From assembly GCF_022758235.1 (NCBI RefSeq), contig NZ_JALEBG010000001.1:62001-126000 (forward strand): 64,000 bases of DNA, in the 5' to 3' direction. Each line of letters starts with the position of its first letter. Positions within the stretch are counted from its first letter, which is position 1. The position numbers and the translations under genes were made by a program. The stretch is from Pontibacter liquoris (GTDB taxonomy: Bacteria; Bacteroidota; Bacteroidia; Cytophagales; Hymenobacteraceae). Under the pieces are notes generated by a model. It was not told the origin of the DNA. It did not search any database and was given only the letters and a program-made list of their open reading frames with translations. Of the stretch, positions 17,860 through 27,749 are shown piece after piece.

Positions 17860-18843
17860 ATGCGCCTTCGGTCCAAACCTGTGCTTTGCAATTATTACGT
17901 TACCTACCGCTGTAACGCAAAGTGCTCGTTCTGCGACATCTGGGAGAAACCATCGCCTTATATTACGCCGGAAGATGTGCAGCAAAACCTGCGCGACCTG
18001 AAGCGGCTGGGCGTGCGGGTAATTGACTTTACTGGGGGCGAGCCCCTACTGCACCGCCAGATAGACCAGCTGCTGGGCATGGCCCACGACATGGGTTTTG
18101 TGACCACGCTTACCACAAATGGCATGCTGTACCCTAAACTAGCCGCAAGGCTGAAAGGCAAGGTAGACATGCTACACTTTTCGCTGGATGCTGCCGATAA
18201 GGAGCAGCATGATGCCGGGCGTGGCGTGGCGTGCTTTGATTTTGTGATGGAGTCGATTGAGGTGGCGAAAGCGTTGGGGGAGCGGCCCGATATCCTGTTC
18301 ACCGTATTTAAAGACAACCTGCACCAACTGGAGGAGGTCTACCAGAAGATCATACTTCCAAACAAGCTGTTGCTGATTCTGAACCCGGCTTTTGCGTATA
18401 ATGCCGTAGCTACCGGTGCGCAACTATCAGACGAGGAGCTAAGCTACATAACTGCTTTTGGCAGGCGCCGGCAGGTTTACCTCAACGAGGGCTTTATTGC
18501 GCTGCGCCGCGACGGAGGCAACCATGTGGCCAACCCGGTCTGTAAAGCAGCCAGCACCACGCTGGTCATTTCGCCGGAAAACGAGCTGGTGCTGCCCTGT
18601 TATCACCTGGGCACCAAAAGCTTTCCGATAAACGGCAACCTGTACGAAGCATACCAAAGCCAGGAAGTAACGGCGCTGAAGCAGCAGGAGGGACGGCTGC
18701 CAGCCTGCGAGGGTTGCACCATTAACTGCTACATGCAGCCCAGTTTTGCCGTGGAAGTGAACAAATACTTCTGGAAAGCCCTGCCCGGCACCCTGAAGTA
18801 TAACTACCTGAAAGGCACCTGGAAACGCCTGCTGCCGTTTTAA
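17860..18843 (+). CDS. Radical SAM protein with SPASM-like C terminus
   Basis: 327 residues. The [4Fe-4S]/SAM site is C18-X3-C22-X2-C25 in YRCNAKCSFCDIWEK. The GGEP motif follows at IDFTGGEPLLHR. The C-terminal region has NPVCKAASTTLVISPENELVLPCYH and PACEGCTINCYM, a Cys set resembling the SPASM/twitch auxiliary cluster. That architecture is typical of peptide- or cofactor-modifying enzymes. No adjacent precursor peptide is visible, so the substrate is unknown. Free-standing transcription is likely, with a spacer on each side. Confidence 0.85.
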   Translation: MRLRSKPVLCNYYVTYRCNAKCSFCDIWEKPSPYITPEDVQQNLRDLKRLGVRVIDFTGGEPLLHRQIDQLLGMAHDMGFVTTLTTNGMLYPKLAARLKGKVDMLHFSLDAADKEQHDAGRGVACFDFVMESIEVAKALGERPDILFTVFKDNLHQLEEVYQKIILPNKLLLILNPAFAYNAVATGAQLSDEELSYITAFGRRRQVYLNEGFIALRRDGGNHVANPVCKAASTTLVISPENELVLPCYHLGTKSFPINGNLYEAYQSQEVTALKQQEGRLPACEGCTINCYMQPSFAVEVNKYFWKALPGTLKYNYLKGTWKRLLPF

Positions 18844-18970
18844 GACGTTAGCTACTAGACATTAGGCACAAGACGCAGGACTTAAAAGATAATGCCAGCA
18901 AGGCTTTCACCTGGATATAGTTTGTAATTACATTCACTCATTCAAAATTCAGTTATTCAAAATTAAACCT

Positions 18971-19489
18971 ATGCCACTTATACTTCCGGTAAAAGGCGTG
19001 AAGCCGCAGATGGGCCAGGATTGCTTTATTGCTGAAAATGCCACCATGGTAGGCGATGTGCAGCTGGGGAACGAATGTTCGGTGTGGTTCAATGCCGTGA
19101 TCCGGGGCGATGTGAACAGCATCCGGATCGGGGACAAGACCAACATCCAGGACGGCGCTGTGATCCACTGCACCTTCGAAAAAGCTGCTACCACCGTTGG
19201 CAACAACGTTTCTATCGGCCACCGGGCCATTGTGCACGGCTGTACCGTAGCCGATAACGTGCTGATCGGGATGGGCGCCATTGTGATGGACCATGCCGTG
19301 GTGCAGCAGAACTGTATCATTGCCGCCGGCGCTATCGTGCTGGAGAATACTGTTTGCGAGTCGGGGTGGATCTATGCCGGCATCCCGGCTCGGAAAGTGA
19401 AACAGCTGAGCGCAGAGCAGGTGGCCGGCCTCGACAAAGTGGCCAACAATTACGTCATGTACAGCGGCTGGTTCACGGGCAAAGAATAA
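18971..19489 (+). CDS. Gamma-carbonic-anhydrase-like hexapeptide-repeat protein
   Basis: 172 residues forming a left-handed beta helix (repeats such as VGDVQLGNECSVWFNAVIRGD, IRIGDKTNIQDGAVIHC). The likely metal-binding His residues lie in VIHC and in IGHRAIVHGC, as in YrdA/PaaY-type gamma carbonic anhydrases. Substrate remains unproven; acyl-CoA thioesterase or carbonate activity has been seen in relatives. The stop codon is part of a 19-bp terminator stem shared with the convergent gene downstream. Confidence 0.87.
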   Translation: MPLILPVKGVKPQMGQDCFIAENATMVGDVQLGNECSVWFNAVIRGDVNSIRIGDKTNIQDGAVIHCTFEKAATTVGNNVSIGHRAIVHGCTVADNVLIGMGAIVMDHAVVQQNCIIAAGAIVLENTVCESGWIYAGIPARKVKQLSAEQVAGLDKVANNYVMYSGWFTGKE

Positions 19490-19530
19490 GCGCAAGAGAG
19501 GCTGGCACTGCGCCAGCCTCTCTTGCGCTT
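19488..19530. terminator. Bidirectional terminator with 19-bp perfect stem
   Basis: Arms 19488-19506 and 19512-19530 pair perfectly around a 5-nt loop. It begins inside the TAA of the hexapeptide gene and faces the 3' end of the CorC-like gene. Flanking T runs are short, so it may act mainly as an RNA-stabilising hairpin. Confidence 0.65.
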
Positions 19531-19568
19531 AACTTCCGGCCAGTGCCGGCAAGTATTAAAGCGGCCTT

Positions 19569-20882
19569 TTAGCTTTCAGTTGCTTCTGCGGCGTGGCGAA
19601 CGGTGAGCAGCACCCACTCCACTTTGCGTTCCGAGCGTTCCACTACTTTTATCTCGTATTCGTTAAATAGGGCCGCTTCGCTGATGTCTTCTGGGATCTG
19701 GCCGTAGAGCACGTTGATCATGCCACCCACGGTTTCATAATCTTCGCCTTCGGGCAGCGGATAGGGCAGGAAATCGTTGGCATCGGAGATCGCAGCCGAG
19801 CCGCTGACCTTGTACGAATACTCGCCTATTTTTTCTACGATCGGCGGTTCCTCGTCATACTCGTCCTGTATCTCGCCCACCAGTTCTTCAATAATATCCT
19901 CGATGGTCACGATGCCCGATACCCCGCCAAATTCGTCGGTGGCTACGGCCATGTGCATGTGGCGGCGCTGAAACTGCTTGAGCAGGAGGTTGATCTTCTT
20001 GGTTTCCGGCACAAAATAAGCCGGGCGCATCAGCTGCTCGATCACGATGGGCTCGCCGAGGCGCATAATGCTTAAAATGTCTTTCACGTAAAGGATGCCT
20101 ACTATATTGTCGATGTTGCCGTCGTAAACAGGCAGGCGCGAATATCCCTCCGTAAAGATCACTTCCATCAGATCCTGCTCGGCAATGTGCACATCAATGG
20201 CCACCATTTTGGTACGCGGCACCTGGATCTGCTTCACCATGCGCTCGTTAAACTGAAACACATTCTCGATCAGTTCGTGCTGCGAATCCTGGATAGCCCC
20301 GCTCTCCACACTTTGCTCAAAGAGCAGGCGCAGCTCTTCGGCCGAGTGCACTTCCGAACCGTGGGCAGGCGTTATTTTAGCCAGGCTCAATACGGCATTA
20401 GCCAGTCCGTTCAGCATCCAGATAAAGGGGCGGAAAAGCAGGTAAAAGAAGCGAAGCGGCACTGCCACGGCCAGCGCCGTGGACTCAGAGCGCTGAATAG
20501 CCAGGGATTTAGGCGCCAGCTCGCCAAAAACGATGTGTAGCACCGTAATAATCGCAAAAGAGATAGGCAACGCAATGCTGTGTGCCAGCTCCTCGCCGCC
20601 ACTGTAGCCAAAGGCGTGCATGGCCTGAATTACGATCCGGGACACCACGCTCTCTCCGATCCAGCCCAGCCCCAGCGAGGCCAGCGTAATGCCCAGCTGC
20701 GTGGCCGAAAGGTAGGCGTCGAGGTGGACGAGCATGTGCTGCGCAATTTTTGCCATGGCGTTGCCGGTCTGGGCCCGCAACTCGATCTGGGAAGCCCGGA
20801 CCTTCACAATGGCGAATTCGGCTGCCACAAAGAAGCCATTCAGAAGTACAAGAAATAAAGTCAGTAAAAGGTCTAAGGCCAT
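19569..20882 (-). CDS. CorC/HlyC-type membrane protein (DUF21 + CBS pair + CorC_HlyC)
   Basis: 437 residues. N-terminal DUF21 membrane domain (residues 1-190, about three to four segments, opening LLLTLFLVLLNGFFVAAEFAIV). Then a CBS pair (VPRTKMVAIDVH... through IEDIIEELVGEIQDEYDEE) and a C-terminal CorC_HlyC domain (SYKVSGSAAISDANDFL). CNNM/CorC relatives take part in magnesium homeostasis; the Bacteroidota gliding protein GldE is a distant cousin. The old name hemolysin is not supported by any toxin feature here. Confidence 0.88.
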   Translation of the reverse strand: MALDLLLTLFLVLLNGFFVAAEFAIVKVRASQIELRAQTGNAMAKIAQHMLVHLDAYLSATQLGITLASLGLGWIGESVVSRIVIQAMHAFGYSGGEELAHSIALPISFAIITVLHIVFGELAPKSLAIQRSESTALAVAVPLRFFYLLFRPFIWMLNGLANAVLSLAKITPAHGSEVHSAEELRLLFEQSVESGAIQDSQHELIENVFQFNERMVKQIQVPRTKMVAIDVHIAEQDLMEVIFTEGYSRLPVYDGNIDNIVGILYVKDILSIMRLGEPIVIEQLMRPAYFVPETKKINLLLKQFQRRHMHMAVATDEFGGVSGIVTIEDIIEELVGEIQDEYDEEPPIVEKIGEYSYKVSGSAAISDANDFLPYPLPEGEDYETVGGMINVLYGQIPEDISEAALFNEYEIKVVERSERKVEWVLLTVRHAAEATES

Positions 20883-21061
20883 AGTTTTTCCCAGGTGTGT
20901 TTACCTGCAAGGGTGTAAAGTTAACTAAAATACGTGCTTTTACAGTATGTAGTATACTTTGCCCCAGGCAGTTTAAAAGCATTAGCGCCAGGTAGCTGGT
21001 TCTGTTGCTCTTAAATATAGGCATTTTACGGATGCCCGTAGCGGCAGTGGGGTAAAAAACG

Positions 21062-21085
21062 AAAAGGTGCCGGATGGCACCTTTT
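21062..21085 (-). terminator. Terminator after the 95-residue gene
   Basis: A 10-bp stem AAAAGGTGCC/GGCACCTTTT (21062-21085) with a 4-nt loop. Read on the minus strand it is followed by a T-rich tract. Confidence 0.7.
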
Positions 21086-21134
21086 GCGGTTAGATATTTC
21101 TTCAGAAGGTCGTTACCAAATGGATGGGCGCCAC

Positions 21135-21422
21135 CTAGTAAGTGTTGAACAGTTCACGGGCATTATCCTGGGAAAGATGCGGCAAAAAAATTTGCTTTGC
21201 CTCCGACTCAGAAATCAGCCTGTAAATATTGCCTGAAGAAGTATCCAGGAAAGGATTGCAAAAAGAATAAATATACTCGCCTGCAAAAGTCTTATACACC
21301 ACGTGAAAGTTATGCCGCTCGTCACGCATAAGCTGCACTGCTTTAAAGACTGAGGCAAACATTTTGCCGCATTCCGTTGTTAAGATAAGCGGTTCCTCGT
21401 GTGTGTAAAGGTTTTGTATCAT
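21135..21422 (-). CDS. Small hypothetical protein
   Basis: 95 residues, no signal peptide, mixed alpha/beta, with LILTTECGKMFASVFKAVQLMRDERHNFHVVYKTFAG. No family is recognised. It is supported as a real gene by natural amino-acid composition and a terminator at the right distance downstream. A TATACTT heptamer sits directly before the start codon. Confidence 0.5.
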   Translation of the reverse strand: MIQNLYTHEEPLILTTECGKMFASVFKAVQLMRDERHNFHVVYKTFAGEYIYSFCNPFLDTSSGNIYRLISESEAKQIFLPHLSQDNARELFNTY

Positions 21423-22031
21423 ACTATACTTATTCCCGTTTTTAATTTGATATTAATAAGACAAAAGCCGCCTGCTAAAGATTCCTGGTATGCTCCTGAT
21501 TTATCTGATTGTCCGTAAACAGCTTTCTTTTAAGGGTGCAGCTAGCTCATTATCAGTTAAATGGAACGCTGTAGTGTGCAACCCTGTAATGTAGTGTGCT
21601 ATAAATGAGAGTAGATACGGGAGATATTAAAGAAGGTATATGTTTTTATATAATAATTTTATTATGTTTATTTTTATTTGGACATAATTTATACAAAAAG
21701 AGCATCTACAATTGAAATTGAAGCCTCCTGAGAGGTCTGTTTCCTTCACTGGGCTACTTCTGGCCTGGATCGGGCAGGCGCAAAATTGTACTGCCTGCAG
21801 CACAAAATATTTTCAAAGGCAAGTAGGGCGAGGAGCATGTGGCGGCTTTCTGTAGCCGGCAGGCAGGCATGAAGCCTTTTAAAATGGCTGTCTGTCCGAT
21901 AACCCGGATCTGAAATTGCCGGAGGCTGCCGTATGATGCCAAAATTCCATACTTTTGTAGTATAAATCAGTACAAAAGAACACTAACCGGCTGCGGCACA
22001 TTGCCAGCGCGGGAAAGATAACGCAAACACC
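21423..22031. other. Long spacer upstream of dsbD
   Basis: About 600 bp without a credible ORF. The middle (about 21600-21720) is strongly AT-rich. A candidate -7 box TACTTTTG (TAnnTTTG) lies at 21950-21957, about 75 nt before the dsbD start, without a clear -33 partner. Confidence 0.45.
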
Positions 22032-24248
22032 ATGTACCCACACAACATAAGAAAGCCCTTGCTCACGCTGCTGCTGTTCTGGCTCACCGTGCTCGCAGCT
22101 CAGGCGCAGATCCTGAAGCCCGCCACCTGGAGCTATGATGTTTCTAAAAAGCAGGTGGCCGTAGGCGAGGAAGTGGAGCTCATCTTCAACGCCCGCATCG
22201 ATAAGAACTGGTATCTGTACTCCTCCGACTTTGACCCGGAACTGGGCCCGATGGTGACCGAGTTCAAGTTTGCAAAAGACCCTTCGTATGAGTTGATAGG
22301 TAAGATCGTGCCTGTGCACCCGAAAAAGAAGTATGATGAGCTGTGGGAAGGAGAGTATACATACTTTACCGGCACGGGCCAGTTCAAGCAGAAGATCCGT
22401 GTGTTACAGCCTAACCTGCAGGTAAAAGGCACTTACGAGTACCAGGTATGCTCTGATGTGGATGGCAAGTGCATTCCTTTCGATGATGCCTTCACGTTTA
22501 CAAACAAGCAGATTACCGTAACGGGCACTGCCGCTCAGCCAGCCACTACCACGCCGGCGGCAAGCCAGCCAGCGCCTGCAAAAAATACCCCCACAGAAGC
22601 CCCGCAGCAGGAGCAGCCTACTCAAGCCGCCGCCCAGCCCGACGCATCGGTTGCGGCGCCTGCCACAGCACAGGACACTGCTACGAGGCCTGTTGGCACA
22701 GTAGCAGCAGCACCTGCTGAAAACACGCCCCGGTCAGCAGTTGCCACTTCTGCCGCCGTTCCGGCAGCCAGCATAAACTCAGGCAGCTTGTGGGCCTTTA
22801 TACTTGTAGCCTTTGGCTCGGGGCTGGTGGCGTTGCTTACGCCCTGTGTGTTTCCGATGGTCCCCATGACGGTGAGCTTTTTTACAGGCAGCAACTCCAG
22901 GGCGCAGGGCATTGTGAAGGCGCTGTTCTACGGGCTTTCCATCATCGCTATTTATACTATTATCGGTACCGTGGTGGCGCGCTTGTTCGGGGCCGATGGC
23001 GCCAATTTCCTCAGCACCCACTGGCTGCCCAACGTGCTGTTCTTTCTGGTGTTCGTTGTTTTTGCTATGTCCTTTTTCGGACTCTTCGAGATCACACTGC
23101 CAAGCTCTTTTTTGACTAAAGTGGATGCGCAGGCAGATAGAGGTGGCTGGGTTGGCATTTTCTTTATGGCCTTTACGCTGGTGCTGGTGTCTTTTTCCTG
23201 CACCGGCCCAATAGTGGGAAGTATACTTGTTGCCTCTGCCGGTGGCGAAACGCTGCGCCCGATAGCGGGCATGTTCGGCTTCTCACTGGCGTTTGCACTG
23301 CCCTTTACCTTGTTTGCGATCTTCCCCTCGTGGCTGAGCAGTTTGCCCAAATCCGGCGGCTGGCTTAATTCCGTGAAGGTAGTGCTGGGCTTTATTGAGC
23401 TGGCCCTGGCGCTTAAGTTTTTAAGTGTAGCCGACCAGGTCTACCATTGGCGCCTCCTGGACCGTGAAGTATACCTGGCTCTCTGGATCGTGATCTTTAC
23501 GCTGATGGGCTTTTACCTGCTGGGCAAGCTCAAGTTCTCGCACGACTCCGAGCTGAAGTATATCGGCGTGCCGCGCCTGTTCCTGGCCATTGCTACCTTT
23601 GCCTTTGTGGTATACCTGGTGCCGGGCCTGTTCGGGGCGCCCCTCAAAGCCTTATCCGGTTACCTGCCGCCGCAGTCTACCCACGACTTTGACCTAAACC
23701 GCATTGCCCACCAGAATGCCGGCGGCGGGACAAGTATAGCCAGTGCCGGAGAGCTTTGTGCCACCCCCAAGTATGGCGACCTGTTTGAGTTGCCCCATGG
23801 CCTGAAAGGCTACTTTGACCTGGAGCAGGCAAAGAAATGCTCAGAGGAGCAGGGTAAGCCCATCTTTATCGATTTTACCGGCCACGGCTGCGTGAACTGC
23901 CGCGAAATGGAAGCCAACGTCTGGTCGGACCCGGCGGTGCTTCAGCGCCTGCGCGATAACTACATCATTGCAGCCCTGTATGTGGATGATAAAACCGAGC
24001 TGCCGCAAAGCGAACGCTACGTAAGCACCTACGATCAGAAAGAGAAAACCACGATCGGCAAGAAGTATGCGGATTATCAGATCACAAAGTTCAACGTGAA
24101 CGCCCAGCCATACTATGTGCTGATGAATGCGCAGGAAGACGTGCTGGTAACGCCGATTGCCTACGACTTGAACGTCGAGAATTTTACTAAATTTCTGGAT
24201 GCCGGCGTAGCTGCCTACAAAGCTAACCGGGAGGTAGCAGCGAAGTAA
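22032..24248 (+). CDS. dsbD: Protein-disulfide reductase DsbD family
   Basis: 738 residues. It passes electrons from cytoplasmic thioredoxin across the inner membrane to periplasmic proteins. Order of parts: signal peptide (ends LAAQAQ), DsbD alpha domain with its Cys pair in YQVCSDVDGKCIPFD, a Pro/Ala/Thr/Gln-rich linker (about 155-250), a membrane domain of about eight segments with the redox Cys in TPCVFPMVP and SFSCTGPIVG, and a C-terminal thioredoxin domain with HGCVNCREME. All three Cys pairs are present. The long low-complexity linker is unlike E. coli DsbD but usual in Bacteroidota. Confidence 0.9.
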   Translation: MYPHNIRKPLLTLLLFWLTVLAAQAQILKPATWSYDVSKKQVAVGEEVELIFNARIDKNWYLYSSDFDPELGPMVTEFKFAKDPSYELIGKIVPVHPKKKYDELWEGEYTYFTGTGQFKQKIRVLQPNLQVKGTYEYQVCSDVDGKCIPFDDAFTFTNKQITVTGTAAQPATTTPAASQPAPAKNTPTEAPQQEQPTQAAAQPDASVAAPATAQDTATRPVGTVAAAPAENTPRSAVATSAAVPAASINSGSLWAFILVAFGSGLVALLTPCVFPMVPMTVSFFTGSNSRAQGIVKALFYGLSIIAIYTIIGTVVARLFGADGANFLSTHWLPNVLFFLVFVVFAMSFFGLFEITLPSSFLTKVDAQADRGGWVGIFFMAFTLVLVSFSCTGPIVGSILVASAGGETLRPIAGMFGFSLAFALPFTLFAIFPSWLSSLPKSGGWLNSVKVVLGFIELALALKFLSVADQVYHWRLLDREVYLALWIVIFTLMGFYLLGKLKFSHDSELKYIGVPRLFLAIATFAFVVYLVPGLFGAPLKALSGYLPPQSTHDFDLNRIAHQNAGGGTSIASAGELCATPKYGDLFELPHGLKGYFDLEQAKKCSEEQGKPIFIDFTGHGCVNCREMEANVWSDPAVLQRLRDNYIIAALYVDDKTELPQSERYVSTYDQKEKTTIGKKYADYQITKFNVNAQPYYVLMNAQEDVLVTPIAYDLNVENFTKFLDAGVAAYKANREVAAK

Positions 24249-24336
24249 GGTTTCTAAGTATAAAAGGATAAAATCCCTGCTGTAGCTATTTTGCTGCGGC
24301 AGGGATTTTATGTTTAGGCAAGTATGCTCTACTGTG

Positions 24337-25332
24337 TTACTTTCGCGATAAGCTTAATTGCGAGACGCCCAGCTTACCCAAGTCTTTTATAAACAAACTG
24401 TCAAATTTCTCTGCCCCACTTTGGGCCAGGTGGTTTCGGTCTGAGAAATCTTCGGATGACACCAGCGAAAGCTCCTCCCGCTGATTGTAGTCTAGAAATG
24501 GAATCTTGTTTTCCTTGGCAATACGGGCTATCTTATTGGTGTAACTGTTGTAGTTGGTCACCTTGCGCTTATATTCTTTTGTAACCGGGGTCAACACAAA
24601 AATCAACTTTGTGTTGCTCGACTTACATAAAGCGATAATCTTTTTAAGATATTCTAACTGGAAATCATTCATATTCGCTTCCAGCGGTTTCATTTTTTGC
24701 AGGTCCTCGGCATCCAGTTTATTATTTGTTGCCAAAGATTTAGTAAACCCACCAGAGATGTATTCGGAATCTCTAAACTCTTTTTGCTTAACTTGATAAA
24801 TAGGGGTGCGTAATCTTAAGATGGCATTCGCAGCTAAACTTCCAAATACTGTTCCGTTTTTCAAATCAAGAACCATCTCAAGCGTACTCTCATCGAAGTC
24901 CGAATTTGATAAAATATCGATTGAAGGTTCCACGCCATCATTCTTGGCTACACCCCAGTATAGGTCCAGCACTACATGCTTGGGCTTGCTGGTGGGCAAG
25001 TACTCCTTTAATAAATAATAAGAGTTGAAAAGCGTTTGAGCTGATGTGCCCAGGTTGAAAGCCTTTAACCCATTCTTTTCAAATATACGCACATCAAATC
25101 CTCTGTTTACCTGGGAAGACCCCACAAAAAGAATATCGACATCCGAAGCCTTTTCTGCCTCGTTCAGCCTTAGCAGGGTATAGCCTTGGCCACCTGAGGT
25201 GCTTAGCGCATTAGGTATCCAGCTGTTAAAGGTATGTGGCCCTATACTGTAACAGGCAAGTATAAAAGCAGCATAAAAGACAACAGTAGTAATAGCTACT
25301 GTTAACCCGCGTAAAAAGAATAACTTTTTCAT
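24337..25332 (-). CDS. Membrane-anchored SGNH-like protein, partner of the MBOAT acyltransferase
   Basis: 331 residues from the ATG at 25332, chosen because it begins the signal anchor MKKLFFLRG and lies 1 nt past the stop of the gene upstream. FVGSSQVNRGFD resembles the block I Ser of SGNH hydrolases, and SDRNHLAQSGAEKF supplies the expected Asp-x-x-His near the C terminus. This layout matches AlgJ/AlgX or DltD-like proteins that work with MBOAT enzymes to O-acylate extracellular polymers. Which polymer is not shown by the surroundings. Confidence 0.7.
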   Translation of the reverse strand: MKKLFFLRGLTVAITTVVFYAAFILACYSIGPHTFNSWIPNALSTSGGQGYTLLRLNEAEKASDVDILFVGSSQVNRGFDVRIFEKNGLKAFNLGTSAQTLFNSYYLLKEYLPTSKPKHVVLDLYWGVAKNDGVEPSIDILSNSDFDESTLEMVLDLKNGTVFGSLAANAILRLRTPIYQVKQKEFRDSEYISGGFTKSLATNNKLDAEDLQKMKPLEANMNDFQLEYLKKIIALCKSSNTKLIFVLTPVTKEYKRKVTNYNSYTNKIARIAKENKIPFLDYNQREELSLVSSEDFSDRNHLAQSGAEKFDSLFIKDLGKLGVSQLSLSRK

Positions 25333-25333
25333 C

Positions 25334-26815
25334 TTAGAACTGGAAATAAATAAATTCTGATTCAGAGAAACTACCGAAGAGCAAAATAGCAACAATCAAA
25401 GCGTTGTATATTGCTACGCGCACAGGAAAAGGATAGGAGGCTATACGTAGCCGCAGGCTTCCCTGCTGTTGTACAAGCTCTATAAGTATAAGCAGCACTA
25501 CAACGCCAATGGCCAGGGTAAATATCTCTTTAGACTGCCCCAGATAAAGGAGCTGAAGCCTGATGCCATCCGGATTGGCCGCAATAGCCCGGGCGCCTTC
25601 CAGCAAGCCGCTAAACATATGCGAAGAAATATACCAGGCATCATGTATGGTGTTTGCTCTAAAGAATATCCAGGCAAAGCAGACCAGCACAAAGGTGGTA
25701 CCCCATTGCAGGAACTTATGAAAGGCGGGGAACCTGTTTAACCCAACCAGATCGGCCATTTTATTGCGTGCATCGGCCGTTATGGTGCCAAATACCTGGT
25801 AGAAGCCATGCAAAGCTCCCCAGATAATGAATGTCCAACTGGCCCCATGCCACAAGCCGCTCACCAGAAACACGATAAAAAGGTTGTAATACCAGCGCCA
25901 CTTCACTACACGGTTGCCTCCCAGCGGAATGTACAGGTAGTCGCGGAACCAGGTGGAAAGTGAAATATGCCAGCGGCCCCAGAACTCTTTAATAGAGGTG
26001 GAGAAATATGGCCTGCGGAAGTTTTCCATCAGGTTAAAGCCCATTACCTGCGCTGAACCAATGGCAATATCAGAGTAGCCCGAGAAATCGCAGTAAATCT
26101 GAATAGCAAAGAAGATAGTAGCAAGGATGAGCGGGATGCCCTCATAATCTGTCGGGTTGTTGTACACTTGGTTTACCATCACAGCCAGCCGGTCAGCAAC
26201 CACTACTTTCTTAAATAAGCCCCAGGTCATTAATTTAAGGCCGTTAGCCGCATCGGCATAATTAAAATAATGCTTTCGGTGAAACTGGTGCAGCACGTTC
26301 TGAGGCCTTTCTATCGGGCCGGCCACCAGTTGGGGGTAAAACATGACGTAAAGCGCATAAATACCAAAATGGCGCTCTGCCTTCTGATTGCCTCTGTATA
26401 CCTCAAACGTATAGCTCATGGCCTGAAACGTGTGGAAAGACAGACCGATGGGCAGGAGTATTGTCAGATAGGGGATAGGGTTGGTAACACCCATCACTTC
26501 TGCTAACGAGGTAATGTTGTCGTTGAAAAAGTTAAAATACTTAAACACGGCCAGTACCCCGATGTTAGCCACTAAGCTGGCCGTCAGATACCTTTTGCGT
26601 TGCTTTTGTGTCTTGCTCTGCTCTAGCAAGATGCCGGCATAATAGTCTATTACAATCGTGAAGAACAGGATCAGAATGTAGACCGGCTTGAAAAACATAT
26701 AAAACACACAGCTGGCTGCAAGCAGCAAGGCCCACCGGAACCGATGCGGCAGCAGAAAGTAAAGTAGCGTGACTACCGGGAAAAAAATGAGGAACTCAAA
26801 TGAATTAAACAGCAT
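25334..26815 (-). CDS. MBOAT-family O-acyltransferase (AlgI/DltB-like)
   Basis: 493 residues with about ten to twelve membrane segments. Signature regions are AMSYTFEVYRG, GPIERPQNVLHQF, FCDFSGYSDIAIGSAQVMGF, EFWGRWHISLSTWFRDYLYIPLGGNR, and SGLWHGASWTFIIWG with the catalytic His. Enzymes of this type move an acyl group (usually acetyl) across the inner membrane onto exported polysaccharide or teichoic acid. It is the first gene of a two-gene operon with the SGNH-like protein, whose ATG starts one base beyond this stop. No glycan synthesis genes are nearby. Confidence 0.9.
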   Translation of the reverse strand: MLFNSFEFLIFFPVVTLLYFLLPHRFRWALLLAASCVFYMFFKPVYILILFFTIVIDYYAGILLEQSKTQKQRKRYLTASLVANIGVLAVFKYFNFFNDNITSLAEVMGVTNPIPYLTILLPIGLSFHTFQAMSYTFEVYRGNQKAERHFGIYALYVMFYPQLVAGPIERPQNVLHQFHRKHYFNYADAANGLKLMTWGLFKKVVVADRLAVMVNQVYNNPTDYEGIPLILATIFFAIQIYCDFSGYSDIAIGSAQVMGFNLMENFRRPYFSTSIKEFWGRWHISLSTWFRDYLYIPLGGNRVVKWRWYYNLFIVFLVSGLWHGASWTFIIWGALHGFYQVFGTITADARNKMADLVGLNRFPAFHKFLQWGTTFVLVCFAWIFFRANTIHDAWYISSHMFSGLLEGARAIAANPDGIRLQLLYLGQSKEIFTLAIGVVVLLILIELVQQQGSLRLRIASYPFPVRVAIYNALIVAILLFGSFSESEFIYFQF

Positions 26816-26991
26816 ACAATAAGGGGTGAAACCGTTAATTTTTTTCTTCCTGAATGGAAACTCTAAATATGATGGCCTATATACTGCTTATAGTATATTT
26901 AGGTTTTAAGTTTATAAAAAAATAGCTATAGATTTAAATAAAAGCAAGAAGGGATTCAACCATATTACCCGTAGCAGAATCCATTAATACA

Positions 26992-27024
26992 AAAAAGCCC
27001 TGCCGGTTAAGGTCAGGGCTTTTT
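26992..27024 (-). terminator. Terminator after the superoxide dismutase gene
   Basis: AAAAAGCCCTG / CAGGGCTTTTT arms around an 11-nt loop (26992-27024), T run on the minus strand. Confidence 0.85.
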
Positions 27025-27072
27025 CAAATTGGTAGGCGTATAATACCTATAACTATCGTTTAGTATCTGTCA

Positions 27073-27681
27073 CTATTTCGCTTCGTTGTAGCGGCGTGTT
27101 ACTTCTTCCCAGTTCACCACATTCCAGAAAGCGGAAATATAGTCGGGGCGGCGGTTCTGGTAATTCAGGTAATAGGCATGCTCCCATACATCCAGGCCCA
27201 GGATGGGCTGGCCGGTGCAGGCCTGGTCCAGGTTCATGATAGGCGAATCCTGGTTGGCAGTAGAGCAGATGCTCAGCTTGCCGCCCTCATTTACGCAAAG
27301 CCAGGCCCAGCCGGAGCCGAAGCGGGTGGTCGCTGCTTTGTTAAACTCTTCTTTAAAGGCATCGAAAGAGCCGAATGCACTGTTGATCGCCTCAGCCAAT
27401 TCGCCGCTAGGCTGTCCGCCACCATTTGGCGACAGAACGGTCCAGAACAGGTTGTGGTTGTAAAAGCCACCCCCGTTGTTGCGCACAGCTGTATTGCCGC
27501 CCACGTTCTGCAGAATTTCTTCGATGGATTTATTCTCCAGTTCTGTGCCCTGGATCGCGTTATTCAGGTTAGTGGTATACGCCTGGTGGTGTTTTGTATG
27601 ATGAATTTCCATGGTACGCGCATCAATATGCGGCTCCAGTGCGTCGTAAGCATACGGTAGTTTCGGTAGTTCGAAAGCCAT
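27073..27681 (-). CDS. sodA: Superoxide dismutase, Fe/Mn family
   Basis: 202 residues; converts superoxide to hydrogen peroxide and oxygen. Metal ligands are His27, His76 (GFYNHNLFW), Asp164 and His168 ([12 protein letters not shown]). The [18 protein letters not shown] signature is complete. The second-sphere Gln in STANQDSP sits where Mn enzymes place it (Gln144 here), so Mn or either metal is more likely than Fe alone, but sequence does not settle this. No signal peptide. A two-box promoter lies just upstream, overlapping the tadA 3' end. Confidence 0.93.
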   Translation of the reverse strand: MAFELPKLPYAYDALEPHIDARTMEIHHTKHHQAYTTNLNNAIQGTELENKSIEEILQNVGGNTAVRNNGGGFYNHNLFWTVLSPNGGGQPSGELAEAINSAFGSFDAFKEEFNKAATTRFGSGWAWLCVNEGGKLSICSTANQDSPIMNLDQACTGQPILGLDVWEHAYYLNYQNRRPDYISAFWNVVNWEEVTRRYNEAK

Positions 27682-27749
27682 AGTTTTATGTCTATTTATG
27701 TTTGAAAAAATGATGTTTCTACACGCTGTTAAGGTGTACGTCGTGGTTT

